Part shown: positions 33,272 through 41,158 of the stretch, one piece after another
How the letters are laid out: each line of letters starts with the position of its first letter
Numbering within the stretch: the stretch's first letter is position 1
Origin: Luteolibacter luteus
GTDB lineage: Bacteria; Verrucomicrobiota; Verrucomicrobiia; Verrucomicrobiales; Akkermansiaceae
Length of the DNA: 64,000 bases
Assembly (NCBI RefSeq): GCF_012913485.1
Contig: NZ_CP051774.1
Span: 5,642,001 to 5,706,000 of the forward strand
Direction: 5' to 3'
The notes under the pieces: model-generated
Databases searched by the model: none
Told to the model about the DNA's origin: nothing
What the model saw: the letters and a program-made list of their open reading frames with translations, nothing else
Position numbers and translations under genes: made by a program

Positions 33272-34264
33272 TCAGGCTTCCTCGCGGTGCGGCTCGGCGC
33301 GGCCCTTGTCGATGCAGGAGGTCAGCCAGTTGATGAGGTGGCTGACTTCCGGGCTCTCCCGGCGGAGACCGTCGAGCGCCTGCCAGTCGATATGCTGGCG
33401 GGAGTGCGGGGCGGCGATCCGGTTGATGTCCAAGCGGTCCATCAGTGCCTGGGTTTCCTTCGGGTGGGCATTGAGGATATTGGCCGGGCGCGGCAGGTCA
33501 TCCAGCGCCTGAGCGGTCAGGCCGAAGGACATGACGCCGACGCCGAAGGTGGCGTTCAGGCGGCGGAGGCCGTCGGCCAGCGCTTCGTCCTCGATCGGGG
33601 CTGCGTAGAGCAATTCGCCACCCTGCGACCAGTTGGAAGCGGACAGGGCTTGGAAAAAATCCTCTCGGAAGCTATCGAGCGAGGGCTGGATCCGGAGGCG
33701 CGCGGCGTGAAGGCGGAAGGGGGCGAGGCCGAGGCGCTGCTTGAGCGCCAGCATGCCGGCGTCGAGGGCCAATTCTTCGTCGGGTGCATCACCTGTCTCC
33801 CAATCAACAAGAACCACTTCCGGGAATTTCCACAGATTTCCCAGAGGCGCGCCTTGGGAGAAAGCTTGGCGGAAAGTGAAGGGGAAACGACCGTTTACCT
33901 CGTAGTAGCGAGTCACCACCGCACGGAATTTCCGCAGGCGCTCCAGTGCGAGGTCGACGGCTTCGTGGTCGGAGCCGAACTCGTCCAGCCGTCCGTGGCT
34001 GAGGGCAAGCAGTTCCTGGGCACCGGTCAGAGCCGGCACCGGCGCGGTGCGGCGGTAGTAGCCTTGGCCCTTTTCCACCTTGGCGATCGGCGAAGCCGGA
34101 TCGCAGGACATGATGGAGAAATGATAGCGCAGGGAGGCGTCCGAATAGGCACCATTCAACTGCAAGCGGGCGAGGCGGATCAGCTCGGTTCCCTTGATAG
34201 CCTCCGAGGGGTTGCTCGGCAGGAGGGGGGGGAGAATGTCCGTAAGCTGCGTGCGAAGGCTCAT
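33272..34264 (-). CDS. Hypothetical protein with winged-helix-like N-terminus
   Basis: 330 residues from ATG 34264. The first about 75 residues (GTELIRLARLQLNGAYSDASL, ending near KVEKGQGYYRR) look like a winged helix, a tentative reading. The remaining about 250 residues have no recognised fold by eye; FPEVVLVDWETGD and LRRLNATFGVGVMSFGLTAQ resemble cores of REase-like or DNA-linked proteins but no catalytic motif was confirmed. No methylase or other defence gene is beside it. Confidence 0.6.
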   Translation of the reverse strand: MSLRTQLTDILPPLLPSNPSEAIKGTELIRLARLQLNGAYSDASLRYHFSIMSCDPASPIAKVEKGQGYYRRTAPVPALTGAQELLALSHGRLDEFGSDHEAVDLALERLRKFRAVVTRYYEVNGRFPFTFRQAFSQGAPLGNLWKFPEVVLVDWETGDAPDEELALDAGMLALKQRLGLAPFRLHAARLRIQPSLDSFREDFFQALSASNWSQGGELLYAAPIEDEALADGLRRLNATFGVGVMSFGLTAQALDDLPRPANILNAHPKETQALMDRLDINRIAAPHSRQHIDWQALDGLRRESPEVSHLINWLTSCIDKGRAEPHREEA

Positions 34265-34445
34265 GTGGGTGATTTTGGATGCGATGGGGAGTCGCTGTGG
34301 GCCGAATTCCACTTCGGCGTCGCAGGTCGCATCAAGCACCTAATGGCAGGAATTTGAAAAATCCGGGTCATTGGGGGCGCTCTTTTTGCGAATCCTGTCC
34401 CGGGCTTGCGTGCAAGCTCAGTCCGGGCCATTTTGAGTCGCCGAC

Positions 34446-35162
34446 ATGAAACCCGTTTTTCCCGCCTTCCTGCTCGCTTCCGCCGCAATCATCGCTCCGC
34501 TCCATGCCCAAGCACCGGACGCGAACGCGATGATCCGGGGGATCCGGCTTTCCGCCACGCTCCAACAGATGGACCTGAATGGGGTGATTCAGAAGGAAGG
34601 GCAGGCCGATGTGCCGGTGAGCCTTTTCGTACGGAATAACAACATGCAGTTCCACCTGAGCGACACCGACCGCTTCCACATCCGGATGGGAGATGAGAGC
34701 GCGAAGCTGATGACGGTGGTCGATGACAAGGGGACGACCAAGGACTTCCCGGCCAGCAAGCTGACCCAGCGGATCGCGGGGACGGACGTGACCTATGAGG
34801 ACCTGACCCTGCGCTTCCTCTACTGGCCGAACGCCCAGCTAGAGGGTGAGGAAAAGATCCGCGGGGAGGATTGCTACCGTGTCCGCATCAACAACCCGGG
34901 AAAGGAAGGCGCCTTCGGCGTGGTGTATGTCTGGGTCCACAAGAAATACGGGGCCTTCTGGCAGATCCGCGCGCATGACTTCAAGGGAAAGGCGTTGAAG
35001 GAATTCCAAGTGAACGATGTGATGAAGCTGCCGGATGGGAAGGGCTACACGATCAAGGAAATGCTGGTGAACAGCCTGAGCCCGGATCTGCGGGTGACCT
35101 CGAAGACCTATCTGCGCTTTAACAAGCCGCAGGGCGGACCGAAGGAGTTTAAAAGGCGGTGA
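34446..35162 (+). CDS. Exported LolA-like outer-membrane lipoprotein-sorting family protein
   Basis: 238 residues with a signal peptide (about 1-22, ending AQA). Anti-parallel beta pattern: ATLQQMDLNGVIQKEG, GTDVTYEDLTLRFLYWPNAQ and CYRVRINNPGKEGAFGVVYVWV match the LolA-like family of outer-membrane lipoprotein-sorting proteins. Such proteins carry lipids or lipoproteins through the periplasm. The general family is fairly clear; the cargo is not. A hairpin follows the stop. Confidence 0.75.
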   Translation: MKPVFPAFLLASAAIIAPLHAQAPDANAMIRGIRLSATLQQMDLNGVIQKEGQADVPVSLFVRNNNMQFHLSDTDRFHIRMGDESAKLMTVVDDKGTTKDFPASKLTQRIAGTDVTYEDLTLRFLYWPNAQLEGEEKIRGEDCYRVRINNPGKEGAFGVVYVWVHKKYGAFWQIRAHDFKGKALKEFQVNDVMKLPDGKGYTIKEMLVNSLSPDLRVTSKTYLRFNKPQGGPKEFKRR

Positions 35163-35470
35163 GGAGCGGCCGCACAGGGACTGTGCGGACCACCTTCCAG
35201 TTCCGTCTTGACCGTCCGGAGCTCCGTGGCCTTGCTCCGCGCTCTGTCCGCTAGATGAAGCCTTCCTGTTTCCATTCCTGCATCCCTTTTGCCTGTGTGG
35301 CGGGGAAGGAACCCATTTGAAGACATCAGCCGGGGAATCGCCTGTTTGCCGGGCGACGGTTCCCGCTTGCTCGTGATTTGAGGCCCGCTCCCCATGGAGA
35401 TGTAGGACATGTGCGTGGCGTGTCCGGAGCCGACGATGTTTTTCAATGACGACGATTTTGCAGGAAGCAC
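35163..35470. other. Intergenic region before the SulP gene
   Basis: About 308 bases. A hairpin at 35171-35189 (CCGCACAG / CTGTGCGG, loop GGA) near the start is a likely terminator of the LolA-like gene. A leftward open frame of about 120 codons across this area has no family character and is treated as spurious. The SulP promoter must be in the right half; no clear -35/-10 pair was chosen. Confidence 0.6.
35171..35189 (+). terminator. Hairpin after LolA-like gene
   Basis: CCGCACAG (35171-35178) and CTGTGCGG (35182-35189) are perfectly inverted, 8 bases past the stop codon. There is no T-run after the stem. Confidence 0.45.
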
Positions 35471-37021
35471 ATGTTCAGAGATCTATTTCAGAAGAAGCGC
35501 GGCACTTGGAAGGGTGACGCATTGGCGGGACTGACGACCGCGCTGGCCCTGGTGCCGGGATCGATTGCCTTCGCCTTTGTGGCAGGCGTGCCGCCGATCT
35601 CGGGTTTGTATGCGGGATTCATGATCTGCTTGATCACCGCAGCCTTTGGTGGCCGGCCCGGGATGATTTCGTCCGCAGCGGGATCGCTGGCGGTGGTGAT
35701 GGTGGCTCTGGTGGCGGAAGGGAACCGGCGCGGTGGCGATGGAGCGGGTTTCGAATACCTGCTGCTCACCGTGATGATGATGGGGCTGATCCAGATCCTG
35801 ATCGGCGTGCTGAAGCTCGGGCGCTTCATCCGGCTGGTTCCGCATCCGGTGATCATGGGCTTTGTGAATGGTCTGGCGATCGTGGTGTTCCTTTCGCAGC
35901 TCAAGATGTTCCGTGAGCGCAAGGGGGCCGTGGTCGGAGATTGGTTGCAGGGGCAAGCGCTGTGGACGATGCTGGGCCTTTGTTCGGCTACGATCGCGAT
36001 TGTTTATTTGTTCCCCCGTCTGACCAAGAAGGTGCCTTCGTCCTTGGTCGCGATCATCGGAGTGAGTATCGCGGCGGCCTTCGGGATTTCCACGATGACG
36101 GTGGGGGATCTTTCCAGCGTGCAGGGTGCGCTGCCATCGCTCCACCTGCCACAGGTTCCGCTCAATTGGGAGACCTTCCGTTTCACCGCACCTTATGCGG
36201 TGATTCTTTCGCTGGTGGGCTTGGTCGAGACCTTGATGACCTTGCAACTGATCGATGAGGTCACCGACACGCGGGGCAAGGGGAACCGCGAGGCGATCGC
36301 GCTGGGTGCCGCGAATCTGGTGACCGGAGCATTCAAAGGGATGGGTGGCTGTGCGCTGGTGGGGGAAAGCCTGATCAACATCGGCTCGGGAGGACGTGGC
36401 AGGATGTCGGGCGTCTTCGCAGCGACCGCTCTGCTGAGCTTTATCCTGGTGGGTGCTCCCTTGATTGATCGCATCCCGATTGCCGCGCTTACGGGGGTAA
36501 TGTTCGTGGTCGTGATCGCCACCTTCGAGTGGACGAGCTTCAAGACGATCGGGAAGGTGCCGCTGAGCGATGTCTTCGTGATCGTGGCAGTCACGGCAAT
36601 CACGGTGTGGAAGGATCTCGCGATCGCGGTGATGAGCGGAGTGGTCCTGTCCGCGCTGGTCTTTGCGTGGAAGAGCGCGAAGCACGTGCGGCTCACGATA
36701 GCTGCGGATTCAGAGAAGGAGAGGGTCTACCGGCTGGAGGGGCTGCTCTACTTCGGGTCGGTGCGTAACTTCGCCGATCAATTCCGCCCCATGGCGGATC
36801 CGGATCTGGTGATTGTCGATTTCCAGCAGTCGAAGGTCTGCGATCTTTCCGGATTGGAAGCGATCAAGGCGCTGGCCGAGCGATACCGGAAGATCGGGAA
36901 AACGCTTCAATTGCGGCACCTCTCGCCGGACTGCCGGCGGATGCTGGATCGTGCCGGATCATTGATGGAAGTGGAGATTGCCGAGGATGATCCGGATTAC
37001 TCGGTGGCGAGGATTCCGTAG
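35471..37021 (+). CDS. SulP-family anion transporter with STAS domain
   Basis: 516 residues. Transport domain with about 11-12 helices (GLTTALALVPGSIAFAFVAGVPPISGLYAGF, the SulP start signature, then IQILIGVLKLGRFIRLVPHPVIMGF, then GMGGCALVGESLINIGSGGRGR). A STAS domain is in the last about 100 residues (LVIVDFQQSKVCDLSGLEAI). SulP proteins carry sulfate, bicarbonate or other anions; no cys genes flank it, so the substrate is undetermined. It stops 9 bases from the end of the convergent efflux gene. Confidence 0.93.
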   Translation: MFRDLFQKKRGTWKGDALAGLTTALALVPGSIAFAFVAGVPPISGLYAGFMICLITAAFGGRPGMISSAAGSLAVVMVALVAEGNRRGGDGAGFEYLLLTVMMMGLIQILIGVLKLGRFIRLVPHPVIMGFVNGLAIVVFLSQLKMFRERKGAVVGDWLQGQALWTMLGLCSATIAIVYLFPRLTKKVPSSLVAIIGVSIAAAFGISTMTVGDLSSVQGALPSLHLPQVPLNWETFRFTAPYAVILSLVGLVETLMTLQLIDEVTDTRGKGNREAIALGAANLVTGAFKGMGGCALVGESLINIGSGGRGRMSGVFAATALLSFILVGAPLIDRIPIAALTGVMFVVVIATFEWTSFKTIGKVPLSDVFVIVAVTAITVWKDLAIAVMSGVVLSALVFAWKSAKHVRLTIAADSEKERVYRLEGLLYFGSVRNFADQFRPMADPDLVIVDFQQSKVCDLSGLEAIKALAERYRKIGKTLQLRHLSPDCRRMLDRAGSLMEVEIAEDDPDYSVARIP

Positions 37022-37030
37022 CCGTAAGGC

Positions 37031-37966
37031 TTACCGCTTTGGAAAGAGGTAGGCGAAGCTCGATTCCTCCGTCGTGTTGTTAGGGTCGGAGTTCACGATT
37101 CTCACGTTGCAGCTCATGCCGGAAGAAAGGAAGACATCGGCGGGAAGCTGGTCCAGCTGGATGCGGACTGGGATGCGCTGCGCGAGCCTGACCCAGTTGA
37201 AGACAGGATCAACGTTGGCCAGGCCCTTCCCGGTGATTGCTTCATCAGAGATGCCGCGGGCGATGCTTTCCACGTGGCCGGTCAGCGGGCGCGAGCCTCC
37301 CATCAGCTCAATCTGCGCGCTGTCGCCGGAGTGGATCGCGGCGAGCTTGGTCTCCTCGAAGTAGCCGGCGATCCAGAAGGAATCGCGGTCGATGATGGCG
37401 AGTTGTTCTTGTCCGGCGGTGGCGTAGTCGCCTTGGCGGAGGTGGAGGTTGGTCACGTAGCCATTCACGGGTGAGACCACGGTACTGCGCTCCAGATTGA
37501 GCTTCGCCAAGTCACGGGTCGCGCTTGCTGCATCGACGGCGGCTTGGGCCACGGCCACGGCACTAATCGCGTTGTTGTGTTCCTCGGCGGAAATCGCCTT
37601 CACGTTTGCGAGGGTCTTCCGGCGCTCGGCCTGTTCCTTTTTTAAGGAAAGATCGGCTTCCCGGGTGGCCAACGTGGCTTCCGCTTCGCGCAGGGCGAGC
37701 GAGAGGCTTTCGGTATCGATGGTGAAGAGCACGTCGCCGCGGTTCACGAGTTGGTTGTCCTTGGCATGGAGCTGGACGATTTTTCCCGAGACTTCCGGGA
37801 CGATGCGGACGATCTCCGCATTCACCCTGCCGTCGCGTGTCCAAGGTTCGGTGCGGTAGTGCGTCCAGCACGAGCGCGCTGCGTGGACCCCGGCGAGAGT
37901 GACGGCGAGGGTCAGCACGCATCTCAGAAGTCCCAGGATGATTTGTCGAAGGAGCGGGGATTTCAT
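37031..37966 (-). CDS. Membrane fusion protein, AaeA/HlyD type
   Basis: 311 residues. One N-terminal membrane helix is followed by a lipoyl/barrel-sandwich pair (VSGKIVQLHAKDNQLVNRGDVLFTID and VVSPVNGYVTNLHLRQGDYA), a hairpin of coiled coil between them and a beta-barrel end. Such adaptors bridge an inner-membrane pump to the outer membrane. Gene order (LysR divergent, pump, DUF1656, fusion protein) equals the E. coli aaeR-aaeXAB arrangement with reordered genes. Aromatic acid export is inferred from that analogy. It starts 13 bases after the DUF1656 gene. Confidence 0.88.
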   Translation of the reverse strand: MKSPLLRQIILGLLRCVLTLAVTLAGVHAARSCWTHYRTEPWTRDGRVNAEIVRIVPEVSGKIVQLHAKDNQLVNRGDVLFTIDTESLSLALREAEATLATREADLSLKKEQAERRKTLANVKAISAEEHNNAISAVAVAQAAVDAASATRDLAKLNLERSTVVSPVNGYVTNLHLRQGDYATAGQEQLAIIDRDSFWIAGYFEETKLAAIHSGDSAQIELMGGSRPLTGHVESIARGISDEAITGKGLANVDPVFNWVRLAQRIPVRIQLDQLPADVFLSSGMSCNVRIVNSDPNNTTEESSFAYLFPKR

Positions 37967-37979
37967 GGTCGTATGCGGG

Positions 37980-38180
37980 TCAGGGGTTCCAGAGGAAGGT
38001 CAGGCCTGCCAGCAGGATGAGGAAGATAGAGAGGTGGAAGAGCGCGGGAAAATAGACCCAGCGCTGGATCCGCAAGACAGCGAAGATCTGGTGAAGCGGG
38101 ATCCACAAGGCCAGGCAGAGGAGGAAACGCGGCACGATCGACGAGAAGTAGATGCCGAAGATTTCAGATTCCATGTTCAT
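37980..38180 (-). CDS. DUF1656 (AaeX-like) small membrane protein
   Basis: 66 residues, two predicted helices (PRFLLCLALWIPLHQIFAVL and FPALFHLSIFLILLAGLTF). Sequence pattern and position between the FUSC pump and the HlyD-type gene match the AaeX/YtcA DUF1656 family. It overlaps the pump gene by 4 bases. Function is unknown, although it is a regular component of these efflux operons. Confidence 0.85.
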   Translation of the reverse strand: MNMESEIFGIYFSSIVPRFLLCLALWIPLHQIFAVLRIQRWVYFPALFHLSIFLILLAGLTFLWNP

Positions 38181-40171
38181 GGGAATTTCCGGGCTGGAGT
38201 TTGGGCGGCGAGAAGCCGGCGCACTTCGTCGAGCAAGGCTGCGACGGTGAAGCGGAGCGACGGCTGGATAGCATCGTCGCGAAGGATATCGTGGAGAGAG
38301 TGGGCGATAGCCTCCTCATTGATTCTGCCGGTGGCGATGGCCGTGAGAACGGGAGCAGGAGATGGCAGGTCCCTTGCCAGCTTCCGCAGCGCGAGGAGAT
38401 GGGTTCCGAGGTCCAGTTGGATCAGTCCTCCCTGCAGTTCATCCGTCGTGGTTTCCGGGTTCGCCTGCATCTGGCGCAGTTGGTCATGGGCGGTCATGCG
38501 CCAGGCATGCAGGGATGGGGTAAAGATGCCGGAGGTCACTTTCCTGGCGGAGCGGGACAAGCGGCGGAGCAGCCGGCCGCCTTCCTTCCCGGGGCGGGTG
38601 GGCAGGATCAGAGAGAAGACCGGCAGGCTGATCATGGTTCCGAAGACGGCTCCGATGGATGAGGAGAGGTAGTGAGCCGCGTCGTAGCTCATGTGATTCA
38701 CCGGCTGGACCATGGCGAAGATGAAGACTCCGGCTGTCCCACCGATGATTGCCAGTGTGGGACGCCGTGACGCGGTGAGAGATGCGAGCGGAATGAGGAC
38801 CGCCGCGAAGCAGAGCAGCATGGTGAAGAGATCCCGCGCGTGGGGAAGCAGGAGAAACTTGCAGATAAACCCGGCGACGATTGCTGCCAGCATGCTCCAG
38901 GTCATGGCGATGACGCCCTTCGCCGGATGCTCCATGGTTGAGGCAAGGGCGCAGACCGCGGCGCATTGCATGACGAAGCCCGCTCCCTCTTGCCATGCGC
39001 TGATTGCCCAGAAGGTGCATGCGGTGGCGAGGGCGAGAGTGGTCCGCAGGGCGTGGCGGAGTGCATTCCGGAAGTCCGGTTGGATGGGATCGCGGAGGTT
39101 GGTGCGATCCAGTGCTTCGGGAGATAGCTGTTTGATCCATGGCTGCAGCAGGTGAATCACGGGCAGGATCACGCGCGCGGCATGCTCGTCTTCGGAGATG
39201 GCGATGCGATCCTCGGTCCGGGCGAGCAGTTCCTCCAACCCCGCGGATGCTTGCTGCAAGTTGGGGCGATCCGGGGTTTGGAAAGCGGGCGCGAGGATCG
39301 AACAAAGCTCCGTGAAGAAATCCCGGATGCGATCGTGAAGGGCCGGGGATCCCGAGAGCTGCTGCCATTGATGGGTGACCACACGGCTGGCATCGAGGAG
39401 ATCGAGGGTGAGTCCTGTTAGAACGCGGAGGCGGCGGACCCGGTGATGGAATTCGGGGGTCTCGAGATGGGCATACTCCAGCAGCGCTTCGGTTCTGCTA
39501 TACTCACGGCTGAGACGGAGGCGCGATGAGAGGATCTCTTCCGGCTTCATATCCCAGCGGAACGGAACGGCGGCGAGGATGCGGGCGTGGATCTGTTGCA
39601 GGCTTTCCTCCATCTGGCTGGCGGAGCGCCTGCTGCCGGAAAGTGCGGCGACCAAGGACATCGAGAGAACGCCGATCATGATGCTCGCGGTGCGGTCCAG
39701 GGCGACCAGCATCACTTGATCGTGGTGAGCTTGGGCGCCGACGACGACGAAGGCCGCGGTGTAACCGGCGAGGAGTCCGGCATAAGCCCGGAAGTGGCGG
39801 AAGAGATTGCCGATCCCGGTGCAGATGCCCACCCACAGCGAGAGCAAGCCGAAGAGAAGGACCGGCATGGCATCCATGGTCGCGATGAGGAAGACCCCGA
39901 AGGCCCCGCCCAGCATGGTGCCGAGAAGTCGGTAGGCGCTTTTTGAAAGAACATGCCCGGGGCGGGTGCTGGCCACCACCCAGACCGTCACTGCCGCGGA
40001 ATAGGGGGTGCGGATGTCAAAGATGATCGCGGTATAGAAGGCCAAGGCGGTGGCGAGCATTCCCTGGACCGCGAATTCGAGGCCATGCCAGCGCTGCCGC
40101 CATGCATCGATCCGGGTCGGAAGGATGCGGAGCCATGCCAGAAGAGGCGAAGCGGAGAGGGATGGGGACAT
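38177..40171 (-). CDS. FUSC/AaeB-type efflux transporter
   Basis: 664 residues in two repeated halves, each of several membrane helices followed by a soluble region. AVQGMLATALAFYTAIIFDIRTPYSAAVTVWVVASTRPGHVLSKSAYRLLGTMLGGAFGVFL is the FUSC start pattern, and FRNALRHALRTTLALATACTFW begins the second half. AaeB-type pumps expel aromatic carboxylic acids with AaeA. It is the first gene of the leftward operon; LysR is divergent 74 bases away. Confidence 0.88.
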   Translation of the reverse strand: MSPSLSASPLLAWLRILPTRIDAWRQRWHGLEFAVQGMLATALAFYTAIIFDIRTPYSAAVTVWVVASTRPGHVLSKSAYRLLGTMLGGAFGVFLIATMDAMPVLLFGLLSLWVGICTGIGNLFRHFRAYAGLLAGYTAAFVVVGAQAHHDQVMLVALDRTASIMIGVLSMSLVAALSGSRRSASQMEESLQQIHARILAAVPFRWDMKPEEILSSRLRLSREYSRTEALLEYAHLETPEFHHRVRRLRVLTGLTLDLLDASRVVTHQWQQLSGSPALHDRIRDFFTELCSILAPAFQTPDRPNLQQASAGLEELLARTEDRIAISEDEHAARVILPVIHLLQPWIKQLSPEALDRTNLRDPIQPDFRNALRHALRTTLALATACTFWAISAWQEGAGFVMQCAAVCALASTMEHPAKGVIAMTWSMLAAIVAGFICKFLLLPHARDLFTMLLCFAAVLIPLASLTASRRPTLAIIGGTAGVFIFAMVQPVNHMSYDAAHYLSSSIGAVFGTMISLPVFSLILPTRPGKEGGRLLRRLSRSARKVTSGIFTPSLHAWRMTAHDQLRQMQANPETTTDELQGGLIQLDLGTHLLALRKLARDLPSPAPVLTAIATGRINEEAIAHSLHDILRDDAIQPSLRFTVAALLDEVRRLLAAQTPARKFP

Positions 40172-40245
40172 CGACGCGGCAAGAATACCACTCCTGCCGT
40201 GATGCCAGAATTGCGTTTAAAGTCTCATGGTTATACCTTTTGTGC
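40172..40245. promoter_or_regulatory. Divergent promoter region, efflux operon / LysR
   Basis: 74 bases between the start of the FUSC gene and ATG 40246 of lysR. LysR-type regulators usually bind such a divergent interval. AATACC (near 40183) and TATACC (near 40232) repeat as possible half-sites. No single T-N11-A site could be chosen with confidence. Confidence 0.5.
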
Positions 40246-41151
40246 ATGGACCGGATCGAGATCCGCGAGATCGAGTGCTTCGTCGCCGTGGCGGAGAGCC
40301 TTAGCTTTTCCAAGGCGGCGCGACGCCTGAACATGACGCAGCCGCCGCTCTCGCGGCAGATCAAGAAGCTGGAGGAGAAGCTCGGAGTGGAACTTTTCCT
40401 GAGAAATACCCACCGGGTGGAGCTCACTCCGGAGGGGCGGGTTTTTCTGGAAGAGGGGGTATCGTTGCTGCGGCACACGGACCGAATTCCGGATTCGCTG
40501 CGGCTGGCGCGCAGCGGGCGGGTGGAAATTTTCAACGTGGCCTTCCTGGGGGCGCTGCTGGATGAGGAGATCGTCAGCGTGCTCCGCAAGTTCCGGACGC
40601 AGATGCCGGGCTCTCAGGTGCGGGTGCACGAGGTGACGCTCGATTCGGTGGCGGGCCATCTGCGAAACCGTGAAATGGATGGCGTGTTCATCGCCAGCGC
40701 GCCGGATGTTCCGGACGAGGATATCGGGTTCCTGCCGTGGCGAGTGCCGAAGTACAAGGTGCTGCTGGGATCCGGGCATCCTCTGGCGAAGCGGAGCGAG
40801 CTCCGGCTGAAGGATCTGGCAGAAGAACCGTGGATCATGATCTCGCGGAAGAGCGCGCCGTTCTTCCGGGAATGCTTTGTCGATGCGTGTGCTGCCCAAG
40901 GCTTCCAACCGCGGATCATCCATGAGTCCGACCGCCTGCCGGCCATCCTGGCGATGGCCGCGCTGGGTGAGGGGATCGGGTTGCTCTCGCATACGAACCT
41001 GCTGCTGTCGCTGCCGCACTTGATCCTGAAGCCGCTGGTCGGTGGCATCCCGAAGATCGAGCACGCCTTTGCCTACCGGAGGGATGACGAGTCCCCGGCG
41101 CTGGCTGGCTTCCTGAAGCTGCTCCGCTCCGAGAAGCGGGCGCGTCGCTGA
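40246..41151 (+). CDS. LysR-family transcriptional regulator
   Basis: 301 residues from ATG 40246. The N-terminal HTH is canonical: FVAVAESLSFSKAARRLNMTQPPLSRQIKKLEEKLGVELF. The effector-binding domain follows (about 90-300) with GVFIASAPDVPDED, SELRLKDLAEEPWIM and AILAMAALGEGIGLLSH. It is divergent from a FUSC/DUF1656/HlyD operon, so by analogy with AaeR it likely activates that operon in response to an aromatic acid, and likely represses itself. The ligand is unknown. Confidence 0.93.
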   Translation: MDRIEIREIECFVAVAESLSFSKAARRLNMTQPPLSRQIKKLEEKLGVELFLRNTHRVELTPEGRVFLEEGVSLLRHTDRIPDSLRLARSGRVEIFNVAFLGALLDEEIVSVLRKFRTQMPGSQVRVHEVTLDSVAGHLRNREMDGVFIASAPDVPDEDIGFLPWRVPKYKVLLGSGHPLAKRSELRLKDLAEEPWIMISRKSAPFFRECFVDACAAQGFQPRIIHESDRLPAILAMAALGEGIGLLSHTNLLLSLPHLILKPLVGGIPKIEHAFAYRRDDESPALAGFLKLLRSEKRARR

Positions 41152-41158
41152 GCTTGGC

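Noticed and set aside
32483-34357. 624-codon plus-strand frame across the GT8-like and winged-helix genes
   Set aside because: It spans two convincing leftward genes and an intergenic gap and shows no domain pattern.
35108-35470. 120-codon minus-strand frame before the SulP gene
   Set aside because: It overlaps the end of the LolA-like gene and its hairpin and lacks any recognisable fold.
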